64,000 nucleotides of DNA from Pedococcus sp. 5OH_020 (GTDB lineage Bacteria > Actinomycetota > Actinomycetes > Actinomycetales > Dermatophilaceae), in contig NZ_JAPYZV010000005.1 of the NCBI RefSeq assembly GCF_027812955.1, positions 364,676 through 428,675 on the forward strand, read 5' to 3'. The position numbers were made by a program, and so were the translations under genes. The notes beneath the pieces were generated by a model that saw only the letters and a program-made list of their open reading frames with translations, was not told the DNA's origin and did not search any database. The first letter of the stretch is position 1; every line of letters begins with the position of its first letter. Positions 1 through 7,486 of the stretch are shown here, one piece after another.

Positions 1-2
1 TA

Positions 3-83
3 CTGGTGCTCGAAGAGGGCACAGCCATCAACAAGCCCGACGAGATCGTGGCATGGGCAAAAGCCCATCCCGCCGACCGGTAG
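3..83 (+). CDS. C-terminal end of an unidentified protein (partial)
   Basis: The window opens inside a plus-strand reading frame that ends at the TAG at 81-83. Only 26 residues are visible, ending in IVAWAKAHPADR. The run is hydrophilic with a helix-like end (PDEIVAWAKAHP). This is too little to assign a family; the call rests on the open frame running in from the window edge and the natural-looking composition. The next gene converges on it from the opposite strand, which fits a gene end here. Confidence 0.4.
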   Translation: MVLEEGTAINKPDEIVAWAKAHPADR

Positions 84-136
84 AGGCTCATCCTGACGAG
101 TGTCGGGCCACGTCTGATGCGCGGGGCCTCCTGGCG

Positions 137-1093
137 TCAGCGCCACATTTCGCCTAGAGGCGCCGCGAGGCGTCGGCCTTGGTCGTAGCCTCCTCGTGCC
201 GCCTGCAGCCGCGTGGATGGATCCAGCGCATTGGCGTCGAACACGTCACCCGCCCCGCCATCCGGGAACACCGTTTCCACCCAGCTGCCGCCTGCGCGCA
301 GCTCGGCGACCTGCGTTGCAAGGTCCATGCCCCACTCGAGCGGCATACGAGACCTGCCACCGAACGGTGACAGTACGAGCACCCGCGCGAAGCCCGCCGC
401 CAGGTCGGCGTTCTCGCTGCGTCGATAGCCGCCGTTCAGGTACCGGTCCTCGCCGATGCGGTAGGGCGTCATGGCGGACGTGCTGGCGGCCACAGCGTCC
501 ACCAGGTCCACTCCGCTGTGACGGTCGAACACCACCGGCTGCCCTGTCCGGGCGTCGACAGCCGTGATGAGGACGGGCTGTTGCGGCCAGTCATGGCTGG
601 GAAGGCGAGTCGCGACGATGTCGCGCCACCGCGTCGGACCAGAGGCCTCCGACACGTCCATCTCGAGCGCCGCGGCGCCCATCCGGCGGCGCATGTCGGA
701 CGCGTCCAGCGAAGAGCCGATGATTCCGTTCGACCACTCCAAGTAGGTCGGGCCCGAGATGCCGGCCCCGCGTCCCTTGCCCGATCTGTCGTGGCCAGCC
801 TGTGGCCGAGGGAGCTCGGCGAGGACGGCGGCGTACAGTTGGGCCGGTCGTGTCCCGCTGGTGATCTGGGCAGCTACCGTCGCCCCTGCAGACGTCCCGA
901 TGATGAGATCGGCCTCGGTCACGTCGACCCCCGCACCGGTCAGGCCAGCGATGAGCCCGAGCTCCCAGGCATTCCCTGCCGCTCCGCCACCAGCGAGAAC
1001 CAAGGCTCGTTCGTTCGAGGTGGCCGCCGGGCCGACCCCAGGGGAGGTGGTCGTCGTGCTGATGCGCCGAGTCGACGACGGCGTGGAGCTCAT
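137..1093 (-). CDS. Patatin-like phospholipase family protein with altered catalytic Asp
   Basis: A 318-residue protein of the patatin-like acyl hydrolase family, which cleaves acyl esters with a Ser-Asp dyad. Visible motifs are the glycine-rich oxyanion loop LVLAGGGAAGNAWELG near residues 31-46 and the nucleophile elbow GTSAG at 66-70 (Ser68). The second dyad motif, usually DGG or DGA, reads NGGYRRSENADLA near residue 220, so the usual Asp is Asn. The open frame continues upstream to 1534, but the extra part is low-complexity and overlaps the next gene; the ATG at 1093 just before the family-like sequence was chosen. It lies 31 bp downstream of the toroid-fold gene on the same strand, so the two may be co-transcribed. 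The family call is firm; activity is uncertain because of the Asn. Confidence 0.85.
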   Translation of the reverse strand: MSSTPSSTRRISTTTTSPGVGPAATSNERALVLAGGGAAGNAWELGLIAGLTGAGVDVTEADLIIGTSAGATVAAQITSGTRPAQLYAAVLAELPRPQAGHDRSGKGRGAGISGPTYLEWSNGIIGSSLDASDMRRRMGAAALEMDVSEASGPTRWRDIVATRLPSHDWPQQPVLITAVDARTGQPVVFDRHSGVDLVDAVAASTSAMTPYRIGEDRYLNGGYRRSENADLAAGFARVLVLSPFGGRSRMPLEWGMDLATQVAELRAGGSWVETVFPDGGAGDVFDANALDPSTRLQAARGGYDQGRRLAAPLGEMWR

Positions 1094-1124
1094 GGAAGTC
1101 CATTCTCGCGGCTTGCTTCGCAGG

Positions 1125-2087
1125 TCAGCACGAGTGCTCGTACCAGTCGAGCACGCGCAGTGCCCGCAAGGTGTTCCACCGGCTGGGTTGCCCGTCGCCG
1201 TCCTCGAACTGGAACTGTGCCTCTCCCGGGTGCGTGTTCTCCAGCATCCAGGTGCCGTCGGGTCGACGCTTGTCGCGGACGAGCTGCACCGCCTCGGCGA
1301 TCCGACCATCCGGGGCTTCCCCAGTGAGCCGGAAGTAGTCGACCGCGCGCAGGACGTCGTAGTGCCAGCGGGGCGGCCAGGAGAACTGGAGCCATCGCTC
1401 GGACGGCACCTCGCCTGTGCTCTTGCGTCTGAACAGCTGCCGCTGCAGCAGGTAGTCCTCACCACGGCGGCGAGACTCGGCGACTGGGACCTGCCCACAG
1501 GACAGCTCGTACTCCAGCAGACCCTCGAGCACACAGATGGTCGAGTCGAAGGACGAGACGGTTGCCCCGTTCTCGCTGTCGCAGTTCCAGCCGCCCTCGG
1601 CGAGCTGGTCGTCGAGGAGGCGCGACACCAGCCCGTCGACCTCTGCTCCGAAGTAGGCCCCGATGGCGACGGTCCGGCCGTTGATGCAGGGCTCCACCTC
1701 GCCGTCGAAGAACGCCTGGCCGTCGTGCTCCCAACGGCAGTTCGCCGCGACGAGCTCGATGGTGGTGCGCGCGGCCCGGCTCTGCGGATCCAGGCCGAGG
1801 TCGCGCAGTACCATCAGCGTGGGCAGTGTCGAGGTCCAGGGCTGACCGTGTGAGAAGTCGGGCTCGATGCCGGCCCGCCAGTCATCGGCGATGCGCCGCG
1901 GGAAGCACGCGCCCCCGTCCCACTGCCCGTCGCCATCCCGCAGGGCCAGCAGGCGAGCTCCCCAGCCCTCAGTCTCGACGCGGGCGCGCTCGACGGCCAC
2001 CCGGTCGGCGGGGGCATTGAGCAGGTCTCGCAGCACCTGCCACCGAATCGCCGGATCACTGTCGAGGAGCCAGTCGATGACGTCCAT
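1125..2087 (-). CDS. Squalene-cyclase/prenyltransferase-like alpha-alpha toroid protein
   Basis: A 320-residue soluble protein beginning MDVIDWLLDSDPAIRWQVLR. It resembles the actinobacterial proteins annotated as squalene cyclase or prenyltransferase-like, built of repeated helical hairpins; repeat-like segments include DGDGQWDGGACF, LAEGGWNCDSENGATVSSF and DGTWMLENTHPGEAQFQFEDG. No DxDD cyclase motif is visible and it has no membrane segment, so terpene cyclization should not be assumed. The start at 2087 is supported by AGGATCG about seven bases upstream. The frame extends further upstream to 2342, but that part overlaps the next gene. Fold assignment is reasonable; function is unknown. 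Confidence 0.75.
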   Translation of the reverse strand: MDVIDWLLDSDPAIRWQVLRDLLNAPADRVAVERARVETEGWGARLLALRDGDGQWDGGACFPRRIADDWRAGIEPDFSHGQPWTSTLPTLMVLRDLGLDPQSRAARTTIELVAANCRWEHDGQAFFDGEVEPCINGRTVAIGAYFGAEVDGLVSRLLDDQLAEGGWNCDSENGATVSSFDSTICVLEGLLEYELSCGQVPVAESRRRGEDYLLQRQLFRRKSTGEVPSERWLQFSWPPRWHYDVLRAVDYFRLTGEAPDGRIAEAVQLVRDKRRPDGTWMLENTHPGEAQFQFEDGDGQPSRWNTLRALRVLDWYEHSC

Positions 2088-2173
2088 GGGAACCGATCCT
2101 AAAACCTGGGATCGCCACGCCTGCGCCTTTATTGGCGCCCGCCGGCGAGGGGCGCTGAGGTCACCCGCCAGGG

Positions 2174-2641
2174 CTACTGAAGTGGGATGTCGTAGTCCCC
2201 ACTGCGTTCTTCGTCGTTGCGCGGCCCGAAGAAGCGGCGTTCGTCCTCGCTGATTGCGAGGTCGTTGATGGAAGCCTCCCGACGCCGCATCAGGCCGTTG
2301 TCGTCGAACTCCCACAGCTCGTTGCCGTAGCTCCGGAACCACTGGCCCGCGCGGTCATGACACTCGTACTGGAAGCGCACGGCGATGCGGTTGTCAGTGA
2401 AGCTCCACAGGCTCTTGCGCAGGACATAGTCCAGCTCGCGCTCCCACTTGGCGGTCAGGAACTGGACGATCTGCTCGCGGCCTGTGATGAACGTGTCGCG
2501 GTTCCGCCATACGGAGTCGGTGGTGTACGCGAGGCTGACGCGTTGGGGGTCGCGGGTGTTCCAGGCATCCTCGGCGGCCTGGACCTTCTGCCTCGCGGTG
2601 GCCTCGTCAAAGGGCGGGAATGGCGGACGGCCTTGCGTCAT
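2174..2641 (-). CDS. DUF1348 / NTF2-like protein
   Basis: A 155-residue protein of the DUF1348 group in the NTF2/SnoaL-like cone-fold superfamily. The diagnostic sequence runs through [18 protein letters not shown], then [20 protein letters not shown], then [17 protein letters not shown], and a C-terminal [18 protein letters not shown]. Length and order match the family, whose members are small soluble proteins without an agreed function. The ATG at 2641 is preferred over the in-frame GTG at 2656 because an AAAGG Shine-Dalgarno sequence sits between them at proper spacing. It is 86 bp upstream of the toroid gene on the same strand. Confidence 0.85.
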   Translation of the reverse strand: MTQGRPPFPPFDEATARQKVQAAEDAWNTRDPQRVSLAYTTDSVWRNRDTFITGREQIVQFLTAKWERELDYVLRKSLWSFTDNRIAVRFQYECHDRAGQWFRSYGNELWEFDDNGLMRRREASINDLAISEDERRFFGPRNDEERSGDYDIPLQ

Positions 2642-2939
2642 GGGGCAACCTTTCACTGTGGCGCGTGCCCGCCATCATCCCCCTCGAAGGTGCGGACAGG
2701 CGACATGCCGATTGCACGAGCGCGCTGGCACGCCAATTGCACGAGCGCGCCTGGCACGCTGCCGCGGCCAGGCCGACGCCAGCGATTGAGACGTCCTTGT
2801 CGGTCGCCGCCAGCGGCGCGGCCACCTCCTGGGCCAGCGGTCCCCCCGCGAGCTCCCGTGTCTGCGCGAGGTGGAGACGAAACTGCTCCTCGGTAGGGAC
2901 GGTGCAGCCGAAGTCGCCCCACTCCACCGCCAGTTCCAC
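2607..2939 (-). CDS. Possible small hypothetical protein or gene remnant
   Basis: A 110-residue open frame with a GTG start at 2939. Its first half looks like real protein: [20 protein letters not shown], then an Ala/Leu-rich helix [20 protein letters not shown]. The second half runs through a tandem DNA duplication at 2711-2759 and into the start of the DUF1348 gene, and there looks like noise. It could be the intact N-terminal part of a decayed gene, or a short protein with an aberrant tail. No family is recognised. Confidence 0.3.
   Translation of the reverse strand: MELAVEWGDFGCTVPTEEQFRLHLAQTRELAGGPLAQEVAAPLAATDKDVSIAGVGLAAAACQARSCNWRASALVQSACRLSAPSRGMMAGTRHSERLPHDARPSAIPAL
2711..2759. 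repeat. Tandem duplication of about 24 bp
   Basis: Two adjacent copies of ATTGCACGAGCGCGCTGGC... (2711-2733 and 2736-2759) differ only by one inserted C. The arrangement is a simple tandem duplication between the DUF1348 gene and the winged-helix gene, inside the doubtful frame at 2607-2939. Confidence 0.7.
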
Positions 2940-2955
2940 CCCTCTCGAGGGACAC

Positions 2956-4071
2956 CTAGGAGGTGAGTTCCAGGTGCAGGTCCAAGCCTAGGATGCGGGC
3001 CAGTCGCCCGGCCTCCTGTTCGATGGCGGCCCTCGGCTGCTGCCGCTCGTCCAGCCAGGTGACGGTAAGGTCCTCACCTCTTCGCACCCACGTCCCGCAG
3101 ACCACCCCGCCGACGATGACGGGGTTGGCCTTGCGCGTGACGAGGTCGCGACGGGAAGTCGGCGTGACATGGGTGTCCTTGGTGCCCGGACCGATCACCC
3201 ATTGGTCGTGGCCCGGGAGAAACCGCACGGCCTCCGACGGTACCGCCGTCTGCAGCGCATTGACGTCCTCGCGCAACACGTACGCCGTCGTGCCCTCGAC
3301 GTCGACTTGGACGAGCTGCTCGCCTAGCGTGGAGATCCAGCCGCCGAGCCGTTTCCGGCCCGCGCTCAGGCCCTCTCCGAGCCAGTACTGGACGTGGTCG
3401 ACGGTCGTCGGCCCGTACGTGCGTACGTAGGCCGCGATGGCACGCGGGCCCGCCTCGTCGAGGTCCGGAAGGCCGCGCCAGCGTGGGTTCTGGTCGAGCC
3501 GCTGAAAAGTGGCCTGCCCGTCGCGGGGCGGACCGAAGCTCACGTCGCCTTGCCAGGTGAGCGGCTTGATGAGCGTGCCGGCGCCCTCGTCGAAGACCGG
3601 CTTCAGGTGCCGGTACGCAGGGCGTCTGGTGAGCGCCTCCCCCAGCTCGAGGACAGTCAGGGGTCCGTCGCTGAGCGCGTCCCGTACCGCGGCCCGGAAG
3701 TCTGGCCAGTCAGCTGGAGCCAGCCGGTAGTACTCCACCCAGCTCGGCAGCTCCCACTGGCGTCCGGCCGATCGGAGGGCGAGATAGACGCCGCCGTCCT
3801 CGGGTGAGAGATAGTGCATCGCACCGCGGAAGGCGAAGGCCTTGATCACCGTGCCGTCTGCGAGAGCCTTCGCGAGCTCACCGCGACGCGACGTCGTACG
3901 GCGGGTGCGAACAGCAAGCTCGGCGAGCGACTCGTCCATCGACAGCACCGCCCCGAGGCGGCGTACGACGCCGGGCACCGACTCAGACCCCACTGGATCG
4001 AGGAGGTGTCGCTCCATCCGCCAGGCCAGCGCCTGCGCCCAGGTCACTGAGACCTCGGTCGACGTAGTCAT
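2956..4071 (-). CDS. Winged helix DNA-binding domain-containing protein (HTH_42 family)
   Basis: A 371-residue protein of the family annotated as winged-helix DNA-binding domain protein (HTH_42, related to E. coli YcaQ and to AlkX-like proteins). Recognisable stretches are the N-terminal WRMERHLLDPVGSESVPGVV, the helical HYLSPEDGGVYLALRS, and the C-terminal RFLPGHDQWVIGPGTKDTHV followed by VIVGGVVCGTWVRR. YcaQ is an interstrand-crosslink DNA glycosylase; whether this branch shares that activity cannot be seen here. The ATG at 4071 has GAGGGTG upstream. The in-frame extension to 4143 has no such site. Confidence 0.85.
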   Translation of the reverse strand: MTTSTEVSVTWAQALAWRMERHLLDPVGSESVPGVVRRLGAVLSMDESLAELAVRTRRTTSRRGELAKALADGTVIKAFAFRGAMHYLSPEDGGVYLALRSAGRQWELPSWVEYYRLAPADWPDFRAAVRDALSDGPLTVLELGEALTRRPAYRHLKPVFDEGAGTLIKPLTWQGDVSFGPPRDGQATFQRLDQNPRWRGLPDLDEAGPRAIAAYVRTYGPTTVDHVQYWLGEGLSAGRKRLGGWISTLGEQLVQVDVEGTTAYVLREDVNALQTAVPSEAVRFLPGHDQWVIGPGTKDTHVTPTSRRDLVTRKANPVIVGGVVCGTWVRRGEDLTVTWLDERQQPRAAIEQEAGRLARILGLDLHLELTS

Positions 4072-4161
4072 GTCCGCACCCTCGCACGTGTCCAGCAACG
4101 GGGTGTCGTATTCGGCGACGGCTCCTCCGAGAGCACTCAGCACGACGGCGCAACGACCCCG

Positions 4162-4383
4162 TCACTCGCTCAGACTGAGAAGCTCGCCCGGGGTACAGCC
4201 AAGGGCGTCGCAGATTGCGGTGAGTGTGCTGAAACGGATCGCCTTGGCGTGGTTGTTCTTGAGAACGGAGAGGTTGGCGACGGTCACGCCGACGCGGGAC
4301 GACAGCTCGACCAGAGTCATCCCTCTCGTTTCGAGAAATGCGTCGAGATGGACCGTGATCCGATGGTCAGGCGGCTCGCGCAT
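4162..4383 (-). CDS. XRE/Cro-type helix-turn-helix regulator (YozG-like)
   Basis: A 73-residue single-domain regulator. The helix-turn-helix is plain: LDAFLETRGMTLVELSSRVG, then VTVANLSVLKNNHAKAIRFS, ending ALGCTPGELL. The small size and partner match the YoaS/YozG-type pairs in which a DUF2975 membrane protein gene precedes a tiny XRE gene. Its ATG overlaps the TGA of the DUF2975 gene by one base (TGATG), so translation is coupled. The tandem dyads at 4993-5029 in front of the pair are the likely binding sites, giving autoregulation (inference). Confidence 0.9.
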   Translation of the reverse strand: MREPPDHRITVHLDAFLETRGMTLVELSSRVGVTVANLSVLKNNHAKAIRFSTLTAICDALGCTPGELLSLSE

Positions 4384-4979
4384 CAGATGAGGGTGTCGAG
4401 CTCTGCCCGCATGGCCACGCCCCGGCCGAGGATCCGTCCGAAGGCCGCGAAGATCAGCCCCACCGCCAGCCATGCCAGGGGCGTGGCTTGGGGCCTGAAG
4501 GTGAACGAGGAGCTCAGCATCGTCGTGCACAGCAGCCCTTGTCCCACCTGGCTCAACATCCACGTGCCGAGACCCGCGAAGGCCGTGAGCTTGCCAAGGG
4601 TCGCCAGCGCCTCCGCGCTCTCCGTGGTGAACGGGTCCCCGTCCTGGGCACCCCTCACGAGCCTGGCCATGCGACGGCCGATCTCCGCGACGAGAACGAG
4701 CCCGGGCACCTCGGTCAGCATGTGGAGCAGCCGTTGTGCGGGGGACGGGTCCTCGATCTGGAACGGTGACCAGCCGGACGGGTCAGGGACAACGCCGGCA
4801 ACGACGCCGCCGGCCCGATGTAGCCCGGACAGCGCAGCCTCGGGGAGGTCCTGACTGACCGGTGACCCCGGGATGAAGGCGATGGCCAGGACCGCGACCG
4901 CGAGGCACAGCGCGGCAACGAAGACGAACAGGGCGGCAGCGTGCAGCCAACGGAGCCCGCTGGTGAGACTCATCGACAT
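4383..4979 (-). CDS. DUF2975 family integral membrane protein
   Basis: A 198-residue membrane protein with four predicted hydrophobic segments: about residues 10-38, 75-100 (weaker), 125-150 and 160-185. The layout and the immediately following small XRE gene are those of the DUF2975 family; the molecular function of that family is not established. Two ATG codons, at 4979 and 4973, give MSMSL; the first is used. Upstream is an unusually AT-rich stretch with two dyads that probably carry the promoter. The frame extends to 5051 but the extra residues are encoded by the operator repeats. Confidence 0.85.
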   Translation of the reverse strand: MSMSLTSGLRWLHAAALFVFVAALCLAVAVLAIAFIPGSPVSQDLPEAALSGLHRAGGVVAGVVPDPSGWSPFQIEDPSPAQRLLHMLTEVPGLVLVAEIGRRMARLVRGAQDGDPFTTESAEALATLGKLTAFAGLGTWMLSQVGQGLLCTTMLSSSFTFRPQATPLAWLAVGLIFAAFGRILGRGVAMRAELDTLI

Positions 4980-4992
4980 GGGAGCTCCGAGG

Positions 4993-5029
4993 GATATTGA
5001 GAAACGATATGGATATCGAGAAACGATAT
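4993..5029. promoter_or_regulatory. Tandem operator: two ATATCG-N5-CGATAT dyads
   Basis: Two 18-bp near-identical direct repeats (4993-5010 and 5012-5029) separated by one base. The second is a perfect inverted repeat, ATATCG-AGAAA-CGATAT; the first has one change (ATATTG). The segment is strikingly AT-rich in a high-GC background. It lies 14 bp in front of the DUF2975/XRE gene pair and between it and the divergent YjbR gene, so the XRE protein is the natural ligand (inference). Confidence 0.7.
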
Positions 5030-5075
5030 GCCTGGCATTGGCCGCCGTCAAGGTTCCACGTGAGAGGTTGTCGGC

Positions 5076-5492
5076 ATGGCGGTGATCGCGGACGTCCGAC
5101 CGCTCGGCGACGGCTTGGAGCGCTCCTACCAGGTCTACGTTCGCGGCAGGCTGAAGTTCCGAGTCAAGCAGATCGTCTACGTGGCGTTCTCCGTGGACGA
5201 GACCGTGATGGGCTTCGCATTCCCGAAGGTCGAGCGCGCGGCGCTCGTCGCGAGCGAGCCGCGCAAGTTCCAGATGCCCTCAGCGTCGGATCTGCGGTTC
5301 AACTGGCTCAACGCCGATCTCGCGTCACTGCAGCCGACGGAGGCCCGCGAGCTCGTCGTCGACGCGTGGCGCCTGGTCGTCCCCAAGAAGCTCTCCCGAG
5401 CCTACGACCTCACCCATCCCCATGGTCCTGGTCGACGCGAAGTGCCCGTAGGCTCGGTTCGTCCCAATGGCCGCAGCGCAGGGGAGAGCTAG
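5076..5492 (+). CDS. MmcQ/YjbR family protein (DUF419)
   Basis: A 138-residue protein of the YjbR/MmcQ family, which has a CyaY-like fold and is sometimes described as DNA-binding. Family-like stretches are KFRVKQIVYVAFSVDETVMG, then FAFPKVERAAL and the C-terminal LVVDAWRLVVPKKLSRAYD. The last 20 or so residues are Gly/Arg-rich and probably unstructured. GAGAGG precedes the ATG. The stop codon is directly followed by the ATG of the VOC gene, so the two form one transcript. Confidence 0.85.
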   Translation: MAVIADVRPLGDGLERSYQVYVRGRLKFRVKQIVYVAFSVDETVMGFAFPKVERAALVASEPRKFQMPSASDLRFNWLNADLASLQPTEARELVVDAWRLVVPKKLSRAYDLTHPHGPGRREVPVGSVRPNGRSAGES

Positions 5493-5900
5493 ATGATCAG
5501 CAGGCTGAGTGTCGCTTCCCTCTATGTCCTGGACAAGGACGAGGCCCTCGACTTCTATGTCGGCAAGCTCGGTCTCGAGAAGAGCAACGACGTGCGACAG
5601 GGGGACTACCGCTGGCTGACGGTCCGTGTCCCGGGCAGCCGGGAGACCGAGATCTCGCTTGAGCTGCCCGGTCCGCCGCTCCACGACGAGGCGACGGCCG
5701 AGCGACTGCGCGAGCTGGTCACGAAGGGCGCTCTCGGTGGCCTCGTCTTCGTCACCGAGGACGCGCGTGCCCTGTACGACTCGCTCCGCGAACGCGGCGT
5801 CACGGAGTTCACCCAGAAGCCCACCGAGCACTTCTACGGCACCGACATGGCGCTCCGGGACCCGTTCGGCAACCCCATCCGGATTCTGCAGCAGGGATAG
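5493..5900 (+). CDS. VOC family protein (glyoxalase/bleomycin resistance fold)
   Basis: A 135-residue single vicinal-oxygen-chelate domain protein. It opens with SVASLYVLDKDEALDFYVGK, the first beta-alpha-beta unit, and ends with the typical GTDMALRDPFGNPIRILQ. The metal-ligand pattern of true glyoxalases is not obvious at every position, so this may be a resistance or binding protein instead of an enzyme. It begins immediately after the YjbR stop, with GGAGAG as its ribosome-binding site inside the upstream gene. Confidence 0.88.
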   Translation: MISRLSVASLYVLDKDEALDFYVGKLGLEKSNDVRQGDYRWLTVRVPGSRETEISLELPGPPLHDEATAERLRELVTKGALGGLVFVTEDARALYDSLRERGVTEFTQKPTEHFYGTDMALRDPFGNPIRILQQG

Positions 5901-5986
5901 GTCGCGGAGCCCCGCCGCGGCTCAGACCCTTCCGTACCACTTTCCCTTCCGTACCTCGTGTCCTCAAGGCCCCTGACATGCGGCTG

Positions 5987-6042
5987 TTGACAGTGGCCCG
6001 GCCGCTGCCATACTCGGGAAGTCGGCGTGACATATGTCATGC
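5987..6042 (+). promoter_or_regulatory. Promoter with palindromic operator for the MauE/MauD-like operon
   Basis: TTGACA at 5987-5992 is followed after 16 bp by CATACT (6009-6014), a good sigma-70-type match for this GC background. Just downstream lies a palindrome: TGACATATGTCA at 6028-6039 is perfect, and the symmetry extends to 18 bp (6025-6042) with one mismatched pair. A repressor bound here would cover the expected start of transcription. The first gene follows at 6085 with GGGAGGT upstream. Confidence 0.6.
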
Positions 6043-6084
6043 CGCTTCGGTTGGGCTCGATGAGAGCGGGGCCGGGAGGTCCAC

Positions 6085-6618
6085 ATGGTCGACGGCGTGG
6101 TCGCGGGCATCTCTGTGGCAACCTCCGCCGTGCTGTTCCTCGCCGGACCCGGCAAGCTCACCGCGCCCACCGCCCTCGCCTCGGCGCTGACCACCACAGT
6201 CCCGTACCTGCGGCCCGGGCAGGCGCGAACGGCTGCGAGGCTGGTCGGCGTTGTCGAGTCCTGTGTCGCGGTTCTGCTCGCGACCGGCAGCCGACCGCAC
6301 CTTACGGGGACCGCCCTGGCTGCCCTCGGACTGGCGGTACTGGTCCTGTCCGTAGTGGCCGGCGCTCGGGGCCTCACCGTCCCGTGCGGCTGCTTCTCCG
6401 CAGTCGACGCGACGGACCACCGCACCCTCGGCCCGCGCACCGCGGCCTACGGTGCCGGGTTCGTCGCAGTCGGCGCCCTCCACGGTCTGGCCACCTCCAC
6501 CGGGCCTGCGGACCTCCGACTCACGGCGGCTCTCACTCTCGCCCTCGCCTGCCTGCTCGCAACCCACGCAGCGCAGCTTCGCCCCCTGCTTCTCCAAGGA
6601 CTGGGGAGAGGCCAATGA
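6085..6618 (+). CDS. MauE/DoxX-like redox-associated membrane protein
   Basis: A 177-residue integral membrane protein with four hydrophobic segments (about 5-25, 50-68, 76-95 and 118-170, the last split in two). After the third segment comes VPCGCFS with Cys101 and Cys103, the cysteine pattern of the MauE family. In methylamine-utilising bacteria MauE works with MauD to form disulfides in the exported small subunit of methylamine dehydrogenase. Here the gene heads a tightly packed operon and overlaps the MauD-like gene by four bases (ATGA). No genes for the large subunit or for MauG-type enzymes are nearby, so a methylamine role is unlikely. Confidence 0.85.
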   Translation: MVDGVVAGISVATSAVLFLAGPGKLTAPTALASALTTTVPYLRPGQARTAARLVGVVESCVAVLLATGSRPHLTGTALAALGLAVLVLSVVAGARGLTVPCGCFSAVDATDHRTLGPRTAAYGAGFVAVGALHGLATSTGPADLRLTAALTLALACLLATHAAQLRPLLLQGLGRGQ

Positions 6619-7160
6619 TCGTCGACGTCCTCATGTTCTGCCTTCTCGTGCTGCTGGTCATTGCGGTGGTGGGGCTGTTCGCCATGATGGGCGAGCTCAG
6701 CTCGAAGGTGTCCGCCTCGGTGGGCACCGAGTCGGATGAGGTGCTCTGGCCGGCTGAGAACGCGCGCATCGGCAGGCTCACGGACTGGCCGGCCGAGATC
6801 GACGGCGTGGTGCGCGAGGGTGGCGTGGTCGTGGTCCTCAGTCCCACGTGCGGCGCCTGCCACCAGATCCTCAGCGAGACGCCCAACCACCTCTCCGACC
6901 CACTCCCGCTCGCAGTCGTGGTCGTGGCCGGTGACGAGGAGGCGGGCCGGTCCTTCGTCGAGGAGTACCCGCTGCTTGCCCGCCTGCCGGTCCACGTGGA
7001 CGTGGCGGGGGGATGGCTGCGTCAGGCGGTCGGGCTCGACTCCTCCCCCGCGGTCCTGCGCGTCGAGGACGGCCATGTCCTCGAGGTCTTCAACTTCAAC
7101 CGGTCCAGCGCTGTGGTCGCTTTGGCCTCGGCGTCATCCAAGGAATCGAGGAAGGCATGA
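6615..7160 (+). CDS. MauD-like membrane-anchored thioredoxin-fold protein
   Basis: A 181-residue protein with an N-terminal membrane anchor (residues 3-25, very hydrophobic) and an extracytoplasmic thioredoxin-like domain. The redox motif is CGAC at 79-82 in VVVLSPTCGACHQILSETP, and the cis-proline region is LDSSPAVLRVEDGHV near 150. This is the MauD/TlpA layout: a tethered oxidoreductase that can receive electrons from or pass them to the MauE-like partner encoded just upstream. The gene overlaps both neighbours by ATGA, so the three products are made together. The most likely client is the Cys-rich Tat peptide encoded next (inference). Confidence 0.88.
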   Translation: MIVDVLMFCLLVLLVIAVVGLFAMMGELSSKVSASVGTESDEVLWPAENARIGRLTDWPAEIDGVVREGGVVVVLSPTCGACHQILSETPNHLSDPLPLAVVVVAGDEEAGRSFVEEYPLLARLPVHVDVAGGWLRQAVGLDSSPAVLRVEDGHVLEVFNFNRSSAVVALASASSKESRKA

Positions 7161-7462
7161 AGGAGACAGCGGTCAATGCGCGGAGCCCGAGCGGGTGGGC
7201 CAGCAGACTGGCTCGTAGGACGGTCCTCGGTGGGTTCGGGGCCACAGCCCTGACCGCCGCGAGCGCCGTCTTCGGTCGACAGGTCGCGCAGGCAAGTCCA
7301 GCGTGCTGCAACCTGGCCTACGCGCCGTCGGGCTACCAGGCGTGCATGGACGGGCGCCACTACGCCTGGACCTGCCAGTGGACCAGCGGCAGGCACTGTG
7401 TGTGCTGCGAGCGGATGCGCACCAATGGCACGTACTGGGCCTCCGCGTACAAGTGCTCGTAA
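7157..7462 (+). CDS. Tat-exported small protein with eight cysteines
   Basis: A 101-residue precursor. Residues 20-25 (RRTVLG) form a twin-arginine motif followed by a hydrophobic stretch and a likely AQA cleavage site after residue 46. The mature part is about 55 residues and holds eight cysteines (50, 51, 63, 73, 81, 83, 84, 100), enough for four disulfides, plus several Trp and Tyr. It resembles the methylamine dehydrogenase light chain in being Tat-exported and Cys-rich and in neighbouring mauD/mauE-like genes, but the sequence does not align convincingly. It may be an electron carrier, a toxin-like peptide or a structural protein; I cannot tell which. The start overlaps the upstream stop (ATGA). 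Confidence 0.85.
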   Translation: MKETAVNARSPSGWASRLARRTVLGGFGATALTAASAVFGRQVAQASPACCNLAYAPSGYQACMDGRHYAWTCQWTSGRHCVCCERMRTNGTYWASAYKCS

Positions 7463-7486
7463 TCATGAGTATGGAGGTGGAAGCTC

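Noticed and set aside
2711..2759. Start of a CRISPR-like array
   Set aside because: Only two adjacent copies with almost no spacer and no further units; a simple tandem duplication.
7157..7462. Methylamine dehydrogenase light chain (mauA)
   Set aside because: Tat export, cysteines and mauD/mauE neighbours are similar, but the mature peptide is about half the usual length, cysteine spacing differs and no large-subunit gene is present.
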